From the NCBI RefSeq assembly GCF_000321225.1, contig NW_004450585.1, forward strand, positions 1,704,161 through 1,768,160: a stretch of DNA of 64,000 nt. Direction: 5' to 3'. Shown here piece after piece: positions 12,587-23,285 of the stretch (position 1 is its first letter; every line of letters starts with the position of its first letter). Made by a program: the position numbers and the translations under genes. The notes below the pieces were generated by a model. That model was not told the origin of the DNA. It made no database searches and saw only the letters and a program-made list of their open reading frames with translations. Source of the stretch: Odobenus rosmarus divergens (Eukaryota; Chordata; Mammalia; Carnivora; Odobenidae).

Positions 12587-12793
12587 GGGGTCCCTAGGTG
12601 GCTCAGTCGGTTCAGTGTCCAACTCTTCGTTTTGGCTTAGGCCATGATCTCTTGGGTCCTGGCGTCTAGCCCTGCTTGGATCTGAGCTCTGCGCTCAGCA
12701 GGGAATCTGCTTGAGATTCTCTCCCTCTGCCCCTCCCTCCACTCACCCGTGTGCTCTCTCTCTCTCAAATAAATAAATAAATCTAAAAAAAAA
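12587..12793 (+). mobile_element. Can-SINE
   Basis: Forward Can-SINE with a divergent head, GGGGTCCCTAGGTGGCTCAG, and an AAATAAATAAATAAATC tail. The flanks aaagtaatttct and aaggtgacttct are a degraded target duplication, so this is an older copy. Confidence 0.93.
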
Positions 12794-13668
12794 GGTGACT
12801 TCTGTCCCAGGAAAGCAGTCTTTTGAAAATAAATAACAATATTTTTATGTCAAGCAACTGACCCCAATTCATGAAGAAAGAGAATTAGAAATGGAGAAAT
12901 TAGAAAAGACTATAAAGAAATTAAGAGCCTTCCAAGAATTAATGTCCTAGCAGCAATATTTTAAGAAAATCTTTTTTCTAGCTCTATATCATTGCATCAG
13001 GCTCAGTAGCCCCTCCCTGCATAGGAAAGGCTGAGATCGGAGTGAGAACAGGCAGGAGTAGGGGGCCAGCATCAGGCAATTCTCTAGGCAAGGAGCCAGA
13101 TCATCAGCCAACACTCTTGCCTTTATAGCCAGCTTGATTAGCAAGACCTGAAAGATACTCAGTAGGGCCCAAGACTTGCCCTTTCCAGCGATGAGAAAGT
13201 TTGAGAAATAGCGCAAAGAGGTATCAACACAAAAAGAGACTGCAGCCTCCTGCTTGCTGCTGCATTGGGAAAACAAACGAGGGCTGATTAATGTATGGCG
13301 GAGCACAAGTGAAAAATGTTAACTCTGCCACCATGACAACACTCCAGTTGTGTTTTCTTAGTATCTCCTACTCAGTAAGTGCCGGAGTGGAAATGAATTT
13401 ACAGAAAGACCAAACTGTATGCAAAAAGGCAGTCATGGCAAAACATAGTAGCAGAAGCTATAATCAAGGCAAGAAATCTTGAATTTAGAAAATGGACTTA
13501 AATAAGTGTAGTGGAATCAGAGACAATCTAAAAAAAAGAATGTTTTTAGAGATAGGACTACCAATAGTTTTTTTTTTTTTAAGAGAAAGAAAAAAAACAG
13601 AGGTGGGATTTTACCTTTAATTTACCATACTACTACACTATTAAAAGAAATAGTTAAAAATGAACTGG
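12794..13668. other. Unclassified, GC-raised island
   Basis: The 12989-13490 part is clearly richer in G+C and more complex than its flanks. On the reverse strand 12989-13306 holds an open frame of 105 codons ending ...SLMQ. I do not recognise it: no signal peptide, repeat or motif is obvious, and it could be a worn LTR, a retrocopy or chance. A T12 run lies near 13568. Confidence 0.35.
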
Positions 13669-13865
13669 AAGCACCTGGGTGGCTCAGTCAGTTAAGTGTC
13701 TGCCTTCGGCTCAGGTCATGATCCCAGGATCCTGGGATCAAGCCCCACATCGGGCTTCCTGCTCAACCAGGAGCCTGTTTCTCCCTCTGCCCCTCCCCCT
13801 GCTCATGCTCTCTCTCACTTGCTCTCTTTCTCTTTCAAATAAATAAATAAAAATCTTTAAAAAAA
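13669..13865 (+). mobile_element. Can-SINE
   Basis: Forward copy with intact A-box-like TGGCTCAGTCAG and B-box-like GGTCATGATCC segments and an AAATAAATAAATAAAAATC tail. The flanks aaaaatgaact and aaaaatgaatt form the target duplication. Confidence 0.95.
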
Positions 13866-14019
13866 TGAATTATAACTCTCTAAAACACAACTATTTTAAA
13901 ATGGGTCTTAACTTTTGAAAACCCATATATAGTATCATTTTTGTCTTTTCTCCCAAGATAAAAGCTTTTGACAAATGAATGGAGTGCCTTTAACATTTTT
14001 TAAAAATACCTTTGCCATA

Positions 14020-14490
14020 GACATTCTAGCTCTAGGAATTTATCTTAGTTTCTCACAAAACATAGATATTGTGGCACAAAGATGTTCTTCACAACATTGT
14101 TTATGACTCATTCATTCATTCAACAAAATTTTCGCTGAGCTTTCAATGAGGTAGGCAGTGTGACAGCTGTTTAGAAAAAACCTTAAATGCCATTAAAAGA
14201 GTAATCGTTAATTATGGTACAGGCACATGATGAGCTATTATGCAGTTATTAAAATGATATTTATGGAATGTTTAATGACTTGGGAAAATGTTAATGATTT
14301 AATATTGAGTAAAAAATGCACTCACAAAATAGCACTTACCATATTATCTGAGACATGTAAAAATTGCATTAAAAGTAAAGGAATACTCCAAAATACAATC
14401 ATTCCTTTAGGTGATGGAATGATGGATGCTCTTTTACCTCATGTTGCTTCTTATAGGAACATGTATTCATTTAATAATCATTAGCAAATA
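14020..14490 (+). mobile_element. Ancient L1M 3' end
   Basis: Forward L1M 3' sequence: 'AAGATGTTCTTCACAACATT', 'AATTATGGTACAGGCACATG', 'GCTATTATGCAGTTATTAAA' and 'GAACATGTATTCATTTAATA'. A short L2-like antisense stretch (TTCATTCATTCAACAAAATT, 14108-14166) interrupts it. Confidence 0.65.
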
Positions 14491-14739
14491 TTCAGATTTT
14501 GGTAAATTAGAAATATCAGAACCGGGCCCAATTGACCAACTGATCAGAATATTACTCCCTAGGTGTAAAGATGTGACTGAGTTGAACAAAATGCAAGATA
14601 CTCAGACAGCTTTTATAGACATGTCTGCTGGAAGACACAATACTTGATTTTATGGATTGCTTGCACCCTTCTTTCACATTCTTAAAATACTTTGTATTCT
14701 TAATAGCAAGCAGACCTGTTTAAGATATTTTGCTAATAA

Positions 14740-15115
14740 TCAAAAGTAGGTTTAACATGGTTCTTATTACATCAATTTACAGATTTATAATTTACACACA
14801 ATTAAATGCACCTATTTTAAGTGTACATTGTGAAGAATTCTGACAAATATATACACTAATGCAACTATTCTAATAAAAATATAGAATAGTTCCATGATCC
14901 TCAGAAGTTTCTTTCTGTTGTGCTGCTTTGTAGATAATTCTTAGCCCCATCCCCGGCATCAAGCAAATACTGAGCTGCTTTCAGGCACTATCCTTCAGAT
15001 TTGCCTCTTTCATGCAAGTGAATCACACAGTGTGTATTTTTTGTACATAATTATTTTACTCAGCTAAATTTCTTAGGATGTGTCCATGCTGTTGCCTGTA
15101 TCAGTATAGGATGTC
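14740..15115 (-). mobile_element. Ancient L1M 3' end
   Basis: Antisense L1M 3' UTR: 'CACCTATTTTAAGTGTACAT', the 'AATAGTTCCATGATCCTCAG' stretch and 'ATGTGTCCATGCTGTTGCCT'. It meets the next, oppositely oriented L1M fragment at about 15115. Confidence 0.68.
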
Positions 15116-15117
15116 AT

Positions 15118-15490
15118 CATATAGAATGGCTAAAAATAAAAAGATTTATGATATCAAGTGTTCGTGAGGAAGGGGAAGAACTCATAATCTCATGCATTGC
15201 CATAGGGAATATAAGATGGTTTAGCTACTTTTAAAAACAATTTGTGGAGTTTCTTATAAACAAATGCTTACCTTGTGACTCAGCAATTCTCCTAGGTATT
15301 TAACCAAGAGAAATGAAAGCCTATGTACACCAAAAGACATGTATTCAAAGGATCATGATGGCTGAACTAGAAACATAACATTTATAACAACCACAACTGA
15401 AAACAACCCAAATGTCTATTAACAGGTGAAAGAATAAGCAGATTATGGCTTATATATACAACCAAATACTATTCAGTAATAAAAACTTGT
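15118..15490 (+). mobile_element. Ancient L1M 3' end, inverted neighbour
   Basis: Forward L1M: 'GACTCAGCAATTCTCCTAGG', 'CAACCCAAATGTCTATTAAC' and 'CCAAATACTATTCAGTAATA'. With the preceding antisense piece it forms an inverted L1 pair, and the younger L1 at 15552 inserted just beside it. Confidence 0.72.
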
Positions 15491-16068
15491 CTTTTTTAAG
15501 CATAACTTTATAAAAGCTAGTTTAATACTAAGTGTTATCCTGAGGAAAAGGATTTTTTTGTCTTTTTAAGTTATTATTTTTATTTCAACTAGTTAACATA
15601 CAGCGATATCTTAGTTTCTGGTATACGCTACAGTGATTCAATACTTCCACACATGCTCATCACAAGTACAGTCCTTCATCCCCATCCCCTATTTCATCCA
15701 GCCCCCCACCCACCTCCCCTCTGGTGGTAACCATCAGTTTGTTTCTTGATTTGTCTTTCTCTCTCTTTTTGTACTTTTCCTCATTTGTTTTGTTTCTTAA
15801 ATTCCACATATGAGTGAAATCATATGGTATTTGTCTTTTTCTAACTTATTTCACTTAGCATTATACTCTAGCTCCAACCATGTCATTGCAAATGGCAAGA
15901 TTTCATTCATTTTTATGGCTGGATAATATTCCATTGTATATATGTATACCACTTTTCCTTATCCATTCATCAATCAATGGACACTTGGGCTTCTTCCATA
16001 TCTTGGCTTTTGTAAATAATGCTGCTATAAACAAAGGGGTGCATGTATCCCTTTGAATTAGTGTTTTT

Positions 16069-16203
16069 TTTTTTAATTTTATTATGTTAATCACCATACA
16101 TTACATCATTAGTTTTTGATGTAGTGTTCCATGATTCATTGTTTGCATATAACACCAAGTGCTTCATTCAATACGTACCCTCTTTAATACCCATTACCAG
16201 GCT
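16069..16203 (-). mobile_element. Nested young L1 3' tail
   Basis: A 135-bp, strongly 5'-truncated L1: a T11 run (its poly(A)) followed by 3' UTR sequence TTAATCACCATACATTACAT, then GATGTAGTGTTCCATGATTC. It lies between a 14-bp target duplication, gaattagtgttttt, at 16055-16068 and 16204-16217. The host L1 3' end resumes directly after it. Confidence 0.9.
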
Positions 16204-16558
16204 GAATTAGTGTTTTTGTATTGTTTGGGTAAATAACCAGTAGTGTGATTCCTGGATAGTAGGGTAAATTTATTTTTAATTTTTTTGAAGAACCTCCATA
16301 CTGTTTTCCACAATGGGTGCACCAGTTTGCATTCCCACAAACAGTGCACAAGTGTTTTCCTTACTTCACATCCTAGCTAACCTGTTTTTTCTTGTGTTGT
16401 TGATTTTAGCCATTCTGACAAGTGTGAGGTGATATCTCATTGTAGTTGTGATTTGTATTCCCCTGAGATCAGTAATGATGAGCATCATTTCATGTGTCGG
16501 TTGGCCATCTCTCTGTCTTCTTTGGAGAAATGTTTGTTCATATCTTCTGCCCATTTTA

Positions 16559-16756
16559 TTTTTATTATTTTAAAGATTTTATTTATTTGACAGAGAGAGA
16601 CACAGCAAGAGAGGGAACACAAGCAGGGTGAGTGGGAGAGGGAGAAGTAGGCTTCCTGCAGAGCAGGGAGCCCGATGCAGGGCTGGATCCCAGGACCCTG
16701 GGACCATGACCTGAGCCAAAGGCAGATGCTTAACAACTGAGCCACCCAGGCGCCCG
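16559..16756 (-). mobile_element. Can-SINE in the L1 ORF2
   Basis: Reverse-strand SINE, head GAGCCACCCAGGCGCCCG. The target duplication is cttctgcccatttta (16544-16558) and cttctgccaatttta (16757-16771), 14 of 15 matching. It split the ORF2 C-terminal region. Confidence 0.97.
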
Positions 16757-18699
16757 CTTCTGCCAATTTTAATTGGATTATTTGTGTTTTGGGTGAGGAG
16801 ATTTATTTTAAGTTCTTTATGTATTTTGGCTACTAGTCTTTATCGGATGTATCAGTAATGCTGGACTCATAGAATGATTTGGAAGTTTTCTTTCCATTTC
16901 TATTTTTTTTGGAATAGTTTGAGAAGAATAGATATTTAACTCTTCTTTACATGTTTGGTACAATTTGTCTGTGAAGCCAAATTGTTTTTGGGAGTTTTTT
17001 GATTACTGATTCACTGTCTTTGAAGGTTATTAGTCTGTTCAAGTTTTCTATTTCTTCTTGTTTCAGTTTTGGTAGCTTATATGTTTGTAGGAATTTATCC
17101 ATTTCTTCCAGTTGTCTAATTTTTTGGCATATAGTTTCTCATAATATTCTCTTATAATTGTTCATATTTCTGTAGTGTTGGTTGTTATTTGTCCTCTTTC
17201 ATTTGTGATTTTATTTGAGGCCTTTCTCTTTTTTTCTTGATAAATCTGGCTATTGAGATTTATCAACTTTATTTATCAACTTTAAGAACCAGCTCCTGGT
17301 TTCTTTGATCTCTTCTATTGTTTGTTTGTTTTAGTTTCTATATCATTTATTTCTGCTCTAATCTTTATTATTTCCTTCTTTCTGCTGGTTTTAGGTTTTG
17401 TTTGTTGTTCTTTTTATAGCTCCTTTAGGTGTAAGGTTAGGTTGTTTGGCTGAGATTTTTCTTGCTTTTTGAAGTAGGTCTGTATTGCTATAAACAGCAA
17501 ATGCTGCATAAATGCAGCAAATGCTGCATCTCAAAGGTTTTGAACTATTGTGTTTTCATTTTCATTTGTTTCCAGATACTTTTTATTTCTTCTTTTATTT
17601 TCTGGTTGACTCATTCATTGTTTAGAAGCATGTTATTTAACCTCCATGTATTTGTGGTCTTTCTAGATTTTTTCTTGTGGTTGACTTCTAATTTCATAGC
17701 ATTGTGGTCAGAAAAGTTGCATGGCCTGACTTCCACCTTGAATATGTTGAGGCTTGTTTTATGAGCTAATATGTGATCTCTTCTGGAGAATGTTCTATAT
17801 GGGCTTGAAAATAATGTATATTCTGCTGTTTTAGAATGAAATGTTCTGAATATATCTGTTAAATCTATTTGGTCCAGTGTGTCATTCAAAGCCATTGTTT
17901 CCTTGTTAATTTTCTGTTTTGCTGATCTGTCCCCTGATATAAGTGGGGTATTAAATTTATGTTTGTTATTTCATGTTTTATGTATTTGGGTGTTCCTATG
18001 TTAGGCACATAAATATTTATAGTTGTTATGTCTTCTTGTTGGATTGTTCTCTTTATTATTGCATAATGTCCTTCTTGGTCTCTTGCTACCATCTTTGTTT
18101 TAAAGTCTACTTTGTCCAAAATAAGGGTTACTACTCCAGCTTTCTTTTTACACCCATTTGCATGATAGATATTTCTTCATCCCCTCACTTTCAATCTGTA
18201 GGGGTCTTTAGTTCTAAGTCTCTTGTAGGCAGTATATAGAAGGATCTTGTTTTATTATCCATTCTGTCACCCTAAGTCTTGATTGGAGCATTTAAACCAT
18301 TTAAATTCAAAGTAATTATTGATAGATATGTATTTATTGTCATTTTGTTATTTGTTTTGTGGTTATTTCTGGAGATTTTCTCTGATCCTTTCTTGTCTTT
18401 CACTCTTTCCTGGTTTGCTGATTTTCTTTAGTGGCATATTTGGATTTTTTTCTCTTTGTTCTTTGTATATCTATTACTGGTTTTTGATTTGTGGTTACCA
18501 TTAGGTTTGTATATAACATATTCTGCATATAGCAGTCTATATTAAATTGATGATCATTTAAGTTTTAACCAATTCTTTACTCCTCTCCTCCCCACATTTC
18601 AGGTATATGTTATATTTTACCTCCTTTTATTTTGTGAGTTCCTTGACTTTTACAGAAATATTCATTTTTATCGCTTTTGTATTTCCTACCTTTATACTG

Positions 18700-19760
18700 T
18701 CACTTTTGGTCTCTCCTTTCCACTCCAAGAGTCCCCTTCAATATACCTTTCAAGGCTGGTTTTGTGGTTATGAACTCCTTTAGTTTTTGTTTGTCTGGGA
18801 AACTCTTTATCTCTTCTTTTATTCTGAATGATAGCCTTGCTGGATAGAGTATTCTTGGCTGCAGATTCGCCCCATTCAGTTCTTTGAATATATCATACTC
18901 CTCCCATCTGGCTTGGAAAGTTTCTGATGAGAAATCCCCTGCTAGCCTTATGGGTTTTCCCTTGTAAGTTCTTATCTTCTTTTGTCTTGCCACTTTTAAA
19001 AATTTTCTTGGGCGCCTGGGTGGCTCAGATGGTTGAGCGTCTGCCTTCAGCTCGGGTCATGGTCCCAGGGTCCTGGGATTGAGTCCCGCATTGGGCTCCC
19101 TGCTCTGCGGGAGCCTGCTTCTCCCTCTGCTTCTCTCTCTCTCTCCCTCTGTCTCTCATGAATAAATAAAATAAAATCTTAAAAAAAATAAAAAAATAAA
19201 GATTTTCTTTATCACTGTATTTTGCCAATTTAATTATACAATATGTCTTGGTGTGGATCTGCCTTTGTTGATTTTGATGGAAGTTCTCTGTGCCTCCTGG
19301 ATCTGGATATCTGTTTCTTTCCCAGATTAGGGAAGTTTTCAGCTATTATTTCTTCAAATAAATTTTCTGCCCCCCTTTCTCTCTCTTCTTCTGGGACTCC
19401 TATAACATGAATATTATTATGTTTGATGGAGTCACTGAGTTCCCTAAGTCCATTCTTGTTTTGCATAATTCTTTTTTCTCTCTTTTGTTTAGCTTGATTA
19501 CTTTCTATTACTCTGTATTCTAGGTCATTGATTTATTCCTCTGCTACTTTCAGCTTGCTGTTCACTGCATCAACTGTGTTTCTAATCTCATTTATTGCAC
19601 TCTTCATCTCTGACTGGTTCTTTCTTTATCTCTGTGTTAAGGGTCTCAATGATGTTTTTCACTGTTTTCTCAAGTCAAGTGAGTATCCTTATGATCTTTG
19701 CTTTAAATACTCCATCAGACATGTTACTTGTATCTGTTTCGCTTAGATATCTGCCCGTAG
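18700..19760 (-). pseudogene. L1 ORF1 pseudogene, split by a SINE
   Basis: Remnant of the L1 RNA-binding chaperone (ORF1p), which forms trimers and coats L1 RNA. Reading leftward from about 19760 there is a coiled-coil part (INEIRNTVDAVNSKL), then the RRM-like part in frame 19230-19466 (NIHVIGVPEEE, NLFEEIIAENFPNLGK). After the SINE comes the C-terminal domain in frame 18700-18993 (YKGKPIRLAGDFS, RILYPARLSFR). An in-frame stop sits in the coiled coil at about 19533-19535, and the SINE at 19010-19197 cuts between the RRM and C-terminal domains. The length without the SINE, just under 290 codons, is close to the usual size. Confidence 0.9.
19010..19197 (+). mobile_element. Can-SINE in the L1 ORF1
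   Basis: Forward SINE with the head GGGCGCCTGGGTGGCTCAG and a mixed A/T tail. The flanks aaaaattttctt (18998-19009) and aaagattttctt (19198-19209) match at 11 of 12. Confidence 0.96.
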
Positions 19761-19769
19761 TCTTGTTTC

Positions 19770-20973
19770 ATTCTTTCATTTGGAACAAATTTCTCTTTCA
19801 TTTTGTCTAAGCCTCTGTGCCAGTTTCTCTGTGTTAGGAAAGTCAGCTACATCTCTTGTTCTTGAAGGTAATGTCCTTATGAAGAAGAGGTCCTATAGCA
19901 CCCTGCCATTTAGTGTCCTCTGTTCCCCAGGGCCTTGCACTTCTGGGAGTATCTCCAATGTGTGCTTTGTGCACTCTGCCGTTATGTTCTGGCCACTTTA
20001 TTTTTCAGACCAGGCCTCTGCAGAGGCTCTCTTTGCCTATTGTGTTTGGTCCTATAGTGTTTGGTCCTTGGCCTGAATGTGGCAAGTTTTAAAAGGTGTG
20101 GTCTGGTCTGCATGTGAACTGAGATCTATCACCACTGCCATGGGAATCAAGGCTGTGCAAAGCTCCCACATCAGATGTGGTGTAGGCAAGGGTTGGGCCA
20201 GTCTTCTGGGGGAAGGGGCCTCATGTGCTGGGACTGAGGCAAGCATGACTGGGAAGCAGTTCCACTGAAATACGGTGTGTGTGGGGAGGTGGGGCTTGGT
20301 ATAAGCAAATTAGGTAGCAAGTGTTGGCACTGAGCTGGTTCCTGAAGGTGGCTCTGTGCTTCTGCTGAAGGGCCAGGGAGGGAAATATTGCTAACCAGTT
20401 TCTTCGTTTTGAGGGGTCTTTCTGTGAATACTCTCTGCGACACAACTCCCAGATGAGAAACTAACCTGCCCCTGTGTGCCCTAGGCACTCGTCAGATCAC
20501 TCTTTCTACATTGTATGTCCACAGGCTTTTTGCCTGCCTTTTCTCTAAGAGCAGCCCCAGTGTCCCCTGGGCTCTATCCCAGCCATGCCCACTGACTTTT
20601 AGAACATCAGGTTTTAAGACTGCTAGTTGCAAGAACTCACAAAATTCAGTCACTCTCACTTTCCAAGCCAATTGCTATGGGGGTTTGTCTTCCTCACGTG
20701 CTCCCCTATGTGCTACTCTGTCTCTTGCCCTTCTCCATGACCATTGCTCCCTCCCCACCATAGCAGCCATGATCTGTTTTTCTCCCGAGCCCAGTCTCCA
20801 CACTTCCTACCTTCTTCAATGTGGCCTCTTCTCTACCTTTAGTTGTGGAATTTATTCTTCCAGGCTTCACGTCAATTTCTGGGGTATTTAGGATGATTTG
20901 ATAGTTATCTAGTTGTATTCATGGGATGAGGCAAGCCCAGGGTTCTCCTACTCTGCTGCCATCTTCCAACCTC
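19770..20973 (-). promoter_or_regulatory. L1 5' UTR / internal promoter region
   Basis: The 5' UTR of the reverse-strand L1, GC-richer than the rest. Its first bases on the minus strand read GAGGTTGGAAGATGGCAGCA. L1 5' UTRs carry an internal pol II promoter; the AAGATGGC core at about 20958-20966 resembles the YY1 site that sets the start in human L1. Whether this worn copy has any activity is not known. The open frames in this stretch are chance. Confidence 0.75.
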
Positions 20974-21115
20974 TCCTGAGGAAAAGGTTTAACAACGGGA
21001 AAATCTTGTAGATTCACTATAATAATATACATACTGCTATTCAGTAAGGATGTTTTTAAACTTTATTCACTTTTAAATAGGCTCCAATAAAGGTTTAAAT
21101 TAATAAATATAGTTA

Positions 21116-21311
21116 GGGGCGCCTGGGTGGCTCAGTTGTTAAGCATCTGCCTTCGGCTCAGGTCATGATCTCAGGATCTTGGGATGGAGCTCTGCATTGG
21201 GTTCCCTGCTCAGCGGGAGGCCTGCTTCTCCCTCTCCCACTCCCCCTGCCTGTGTTCCCTGTCTCGCTGTCTCTCTCACTCTGTCAAATAAATAAATAAA
21301 ATCTTTAAAAA
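21116..21311 (+). mobile_element. Can-SINE
   Basis: Forward copy with a full head and CCTGTCTCGCTGTCTCTCTC before the tail. The target duplication aaattaataaatatagtta (21097-21115) versus aaataaataaacatagtta (21312-21330) matches at 17 of 19. Confidence 0.96.
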
Positions 21312-21330
21312 AAATAAATAAACATAGTTA

Positions 21331-22371
21331 CCAATTCTAAAGTACATTTGTCTATTATTCATTTTAAAGATGAATAAAATTTTTGATAACATCTGTCACA
21401 TATTTAAGAGAAGTTATTAAACTTGTTAAACCAATCAGGAATCTGAAGTGAACAGTTATTACACAAAAACTTTTATGTTTTAAATTAAGTCCCAAACCCC
21501 TACTGTGTAGTCTTCTACAAACCTCTGGTGAAAACATTATTTTCCTTCAAATGAGAAACTCCAATAGTCAGAAAAAAATAGTTTCATTTTTCTTTCATTT
21601 AAAAATCAAGTACTCGACACAGAATTAGACACGGTCCCTGCTCAGTGGGTTTCACAATCTACAATGTTAGTCTGATTTTCTTTCTGCTCCAACTCTATAT
21701 TAGAGTACAAACTTGATAGGAACTTGTTTACTATTGCTAAAATATACTATTGTGCCATGGTATCCTACTGAAAAAAAGTTCACAGTCTTTGAAAAACCAG
21801 GGCCTTGGGCATGCTGGAAGGCCAGGCACAATAACATATACTTGTATCAGATAAAGGAAAGTTCTGTATCAAGAATGGAATTCTAATAATGACTTGTCTT
21901 TTTCTATTTTACCAGTTAAGAAAGGTTGCCACAGATTTTTAGAAAGCCAAGTAAACCTCTGAATGTGTGCAAGTTTGTAAGTCTAGCACAGTCCCCCGAA
22001 CATAGGAAGTATTTGGTAAGTAGTGGAGGAAATTAAAAAATGTGTATTTGAAATAAAACATTCTATGTCAACAATAATCCTAATATTCAGCCATAGTCTA
22101 AAATTATAAACTGATTAAATTATAGAATAAAATTCTAAAAATTATTTTCTGTGATTTAGTCACATCCATGGTTTCCAAATGGTCTCAGAAGTCTCTGGCT
22201 ATCATGGAGACTTTTTACATGGTGTAAAAATTTCCTGATTTTTTTTCTATCAGAAAACTTATTCTTGGCTGTACTTAGGAAACAATATAATATACCAGAA
22301 GAAAATGTACTTGTTTAGGGGTGAAATGAGAAATTTCACATGTTAGCTCAAATACTGAGTTAAACAAGTTA
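21331..22371. other. Unique sequence
   Basis: About 1 kb, AT-rich, no recognisable gene. A faint L2/MIR-like phrase (TCTAGCACAGTCCCCCGAAC) lies near 21981. Confidence 0.45.
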
Positions 22372-22376
22372 GTTAA

Positions 22377-22560
22377 TTCACTCAACAAATGTTGTTTAAG
22401 TGCCTACTGTGTGGCAGCCATCATTCTGGTGCTGGTAATAGAGCAGTGAACAATTAAGAAATTCCCATTGGATATATGGATCATACATTCCAGTAGAAGG
22501 CACATGGAGTTGGGGGAGAAGAAAAGGAAGAGAGATGATAAATAAATTAGTAAATAATAT
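22377..22560 (-). mobile_element. L2 fragment
   Basis: Antisense L2 3' end: 'TTCACTCAACAAATGTTG', 'GTGCCTACTGTGTGGCAG', 'AGAGCAGTGAACAATTAA' and 'CATACATTCCAGTAGAAGG' follow the reverse of the L2 tail. Confidence 0.75.
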
Positions 22561-22581
22561 ATCAGGTTGCAGACTTGGTTT

Positions 22582-22725
22582 CATTCACTCTCCATGCAAT
22601 CTTGCAACCTCACAATTTTTTAAATGAGGAAATTGCAAACCAGAGATGTCATCTAACTTGTTCTGAAGCCACGCTATAGTATGGTAGTAATTTAACCAAG
22701 ATCCTTTTGAACAGGGAATCCTTTG
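22582..22725 (-). mobile_element. MIR fragment
   Basis: Antisense MIR core: 'AATGAGGAAATTGCAAACCA' corresponds to the 'GAGGAAACTGAGGC' landmark, followed by the worn 'GTCATCTAACTTGTTC' part. Confidence 0.6.
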
Positions 22726-22834
22726 TTGCTTCCAATTATTTATATTAGGGAAAATAATCAAAAGACAGTTACTAAGCTTACAAATTATAACCAACTAGGA
22801 AGAAAATGGAGGGGGGATGGGAAAGGACTTTAGA

Positions 22835-23285
22835 AGTAAACCTCTATCTTCGTGTGAGCCATGAGAATATGCCTCATGTACTTCCTACAATGAGAAGTGT
22901 AACTGACGGAGGGCCCCAGCAGCTGTACTGTGAAATCCACTGTGGAATTTGCACTGAGGTCACACTTCCCATAGGCTGCTTCTGGTCAGTGATGGAGCAT
23001 AGCAGGGATAGTAAGTGATGCTCGTTCCTGGGAGACAGGGAACTCCTCTGATGGCTGACTTTAGCTTGAAGACTCCCTGAAGCCACTGAAATTTCCTTAG
23101 ACAGCATCATTGTCAAGGACATTTCTCTTCTTCTCTCCCACTCACATTACAGTCTGAGTACTTCCCAGCCTTAAGTACTTCCTTCACCATTTTACCTCAG
23201 AGAAGTGTTTTCTCTAACTAAACAGTTGCATGTTTCATCCCATCTTGATTTCTACTTCTTGGAAGAACCAGACAAGTAGTACTGA
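22835..23285 (+). mobile_element. 5' LTR of an ERVL-like provirus
   Basis: Found by comparing this block with 25150-25610. Shared phrases in the same order are GCCATGAGAAT, GTGTAAYTGAC, 'TCCTGGGAGACAKGG' and 'CTCCTCTGATRGSTGACT'-like. Its end, TCTCTAACTAAACAG, aligns with the polyadenylation region of the right copy. The two copies differ at perhaps a third of positions, so the insertion is old. The exact family (an LTR16/LTR33-like group of class III) is uncertain. Confidence 0.7.

Larger units (their letters stand above)
15780..18330 (-). pseudogene. L1 ORF2 pseudogene (endonuclease and C-terminus)
   Basis: Remnant of the L1 ORF2 protein, normally about 1,275 residues with an AP-like endonuclease, a reverse transcriptase and a Cys-rich C-terminus. 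The N-terminus reads LNLNGLNAPIK at about 18279-18311, holding the conserved Asn of the endonuclease. The catalytic-Glu motif (CLQET) is at about 18219-18227. Further on come EGHYAIIKRTIQQEDIT and the late endonuclease motif SDHNAMKLE (17611-17895 frame). The sequence reaches the start of the RT domain at about 16852 and then jumps to the C-terminal third (16850 downward), skipping the FADD catalytic core. The far C-terminus is visible as FIAALFTKAKIWKKPKCP. Stops, frameshifts, a SINE and a nested L1 tail break it further. Confidence 0.88.
15552..20973 (-). mobile_element. Carnivore L1, both ends, RT core deleted
   Basis: A reverse-strand L1 bounded by a perfect 14-bp target duplication, tcctgaggaaaagg, at 15538-15551 and 20974-20987. 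Left to right it holds a residual poly(A) seen as T-runs, the 3' UTR, the ORF2 C-terminal part, a deletion junction near 16851, the ORF2 endonuclease part, ORF1 (18.7-19.8 kb) and a GC-richer 5' UTR. Three later insertions lie inside: an L1 tail at 16069 and SINEs at 16559 and 19010. Without them it is about 4.9 kb, short of the roughly 6-6.5 kb of full L1s; the gap matches the lost middle of ORF2. It cannot encode a working element. Confidence 0.93.

Noticed and set aside
13669..13745. tRNA gene suggested by A- and B-box-like motifs
   Set aside because: These are the tRNA-derived heads of SINEs; no cloverleaf with a proper anticodon arm and acceptor pairing was seen.
14108..14166. L2 insertion inside a younger L1M
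   Set aside because: L2 stopped moving before most L1M activity, so an L2 jumping into L1M is unlikely; the short match may be chance or the L1M pieces may be separate copies.
20511..20891. 126-codon forward frame
   Set aside because: It lies wholly in the antisense of the L1 5' UTR.
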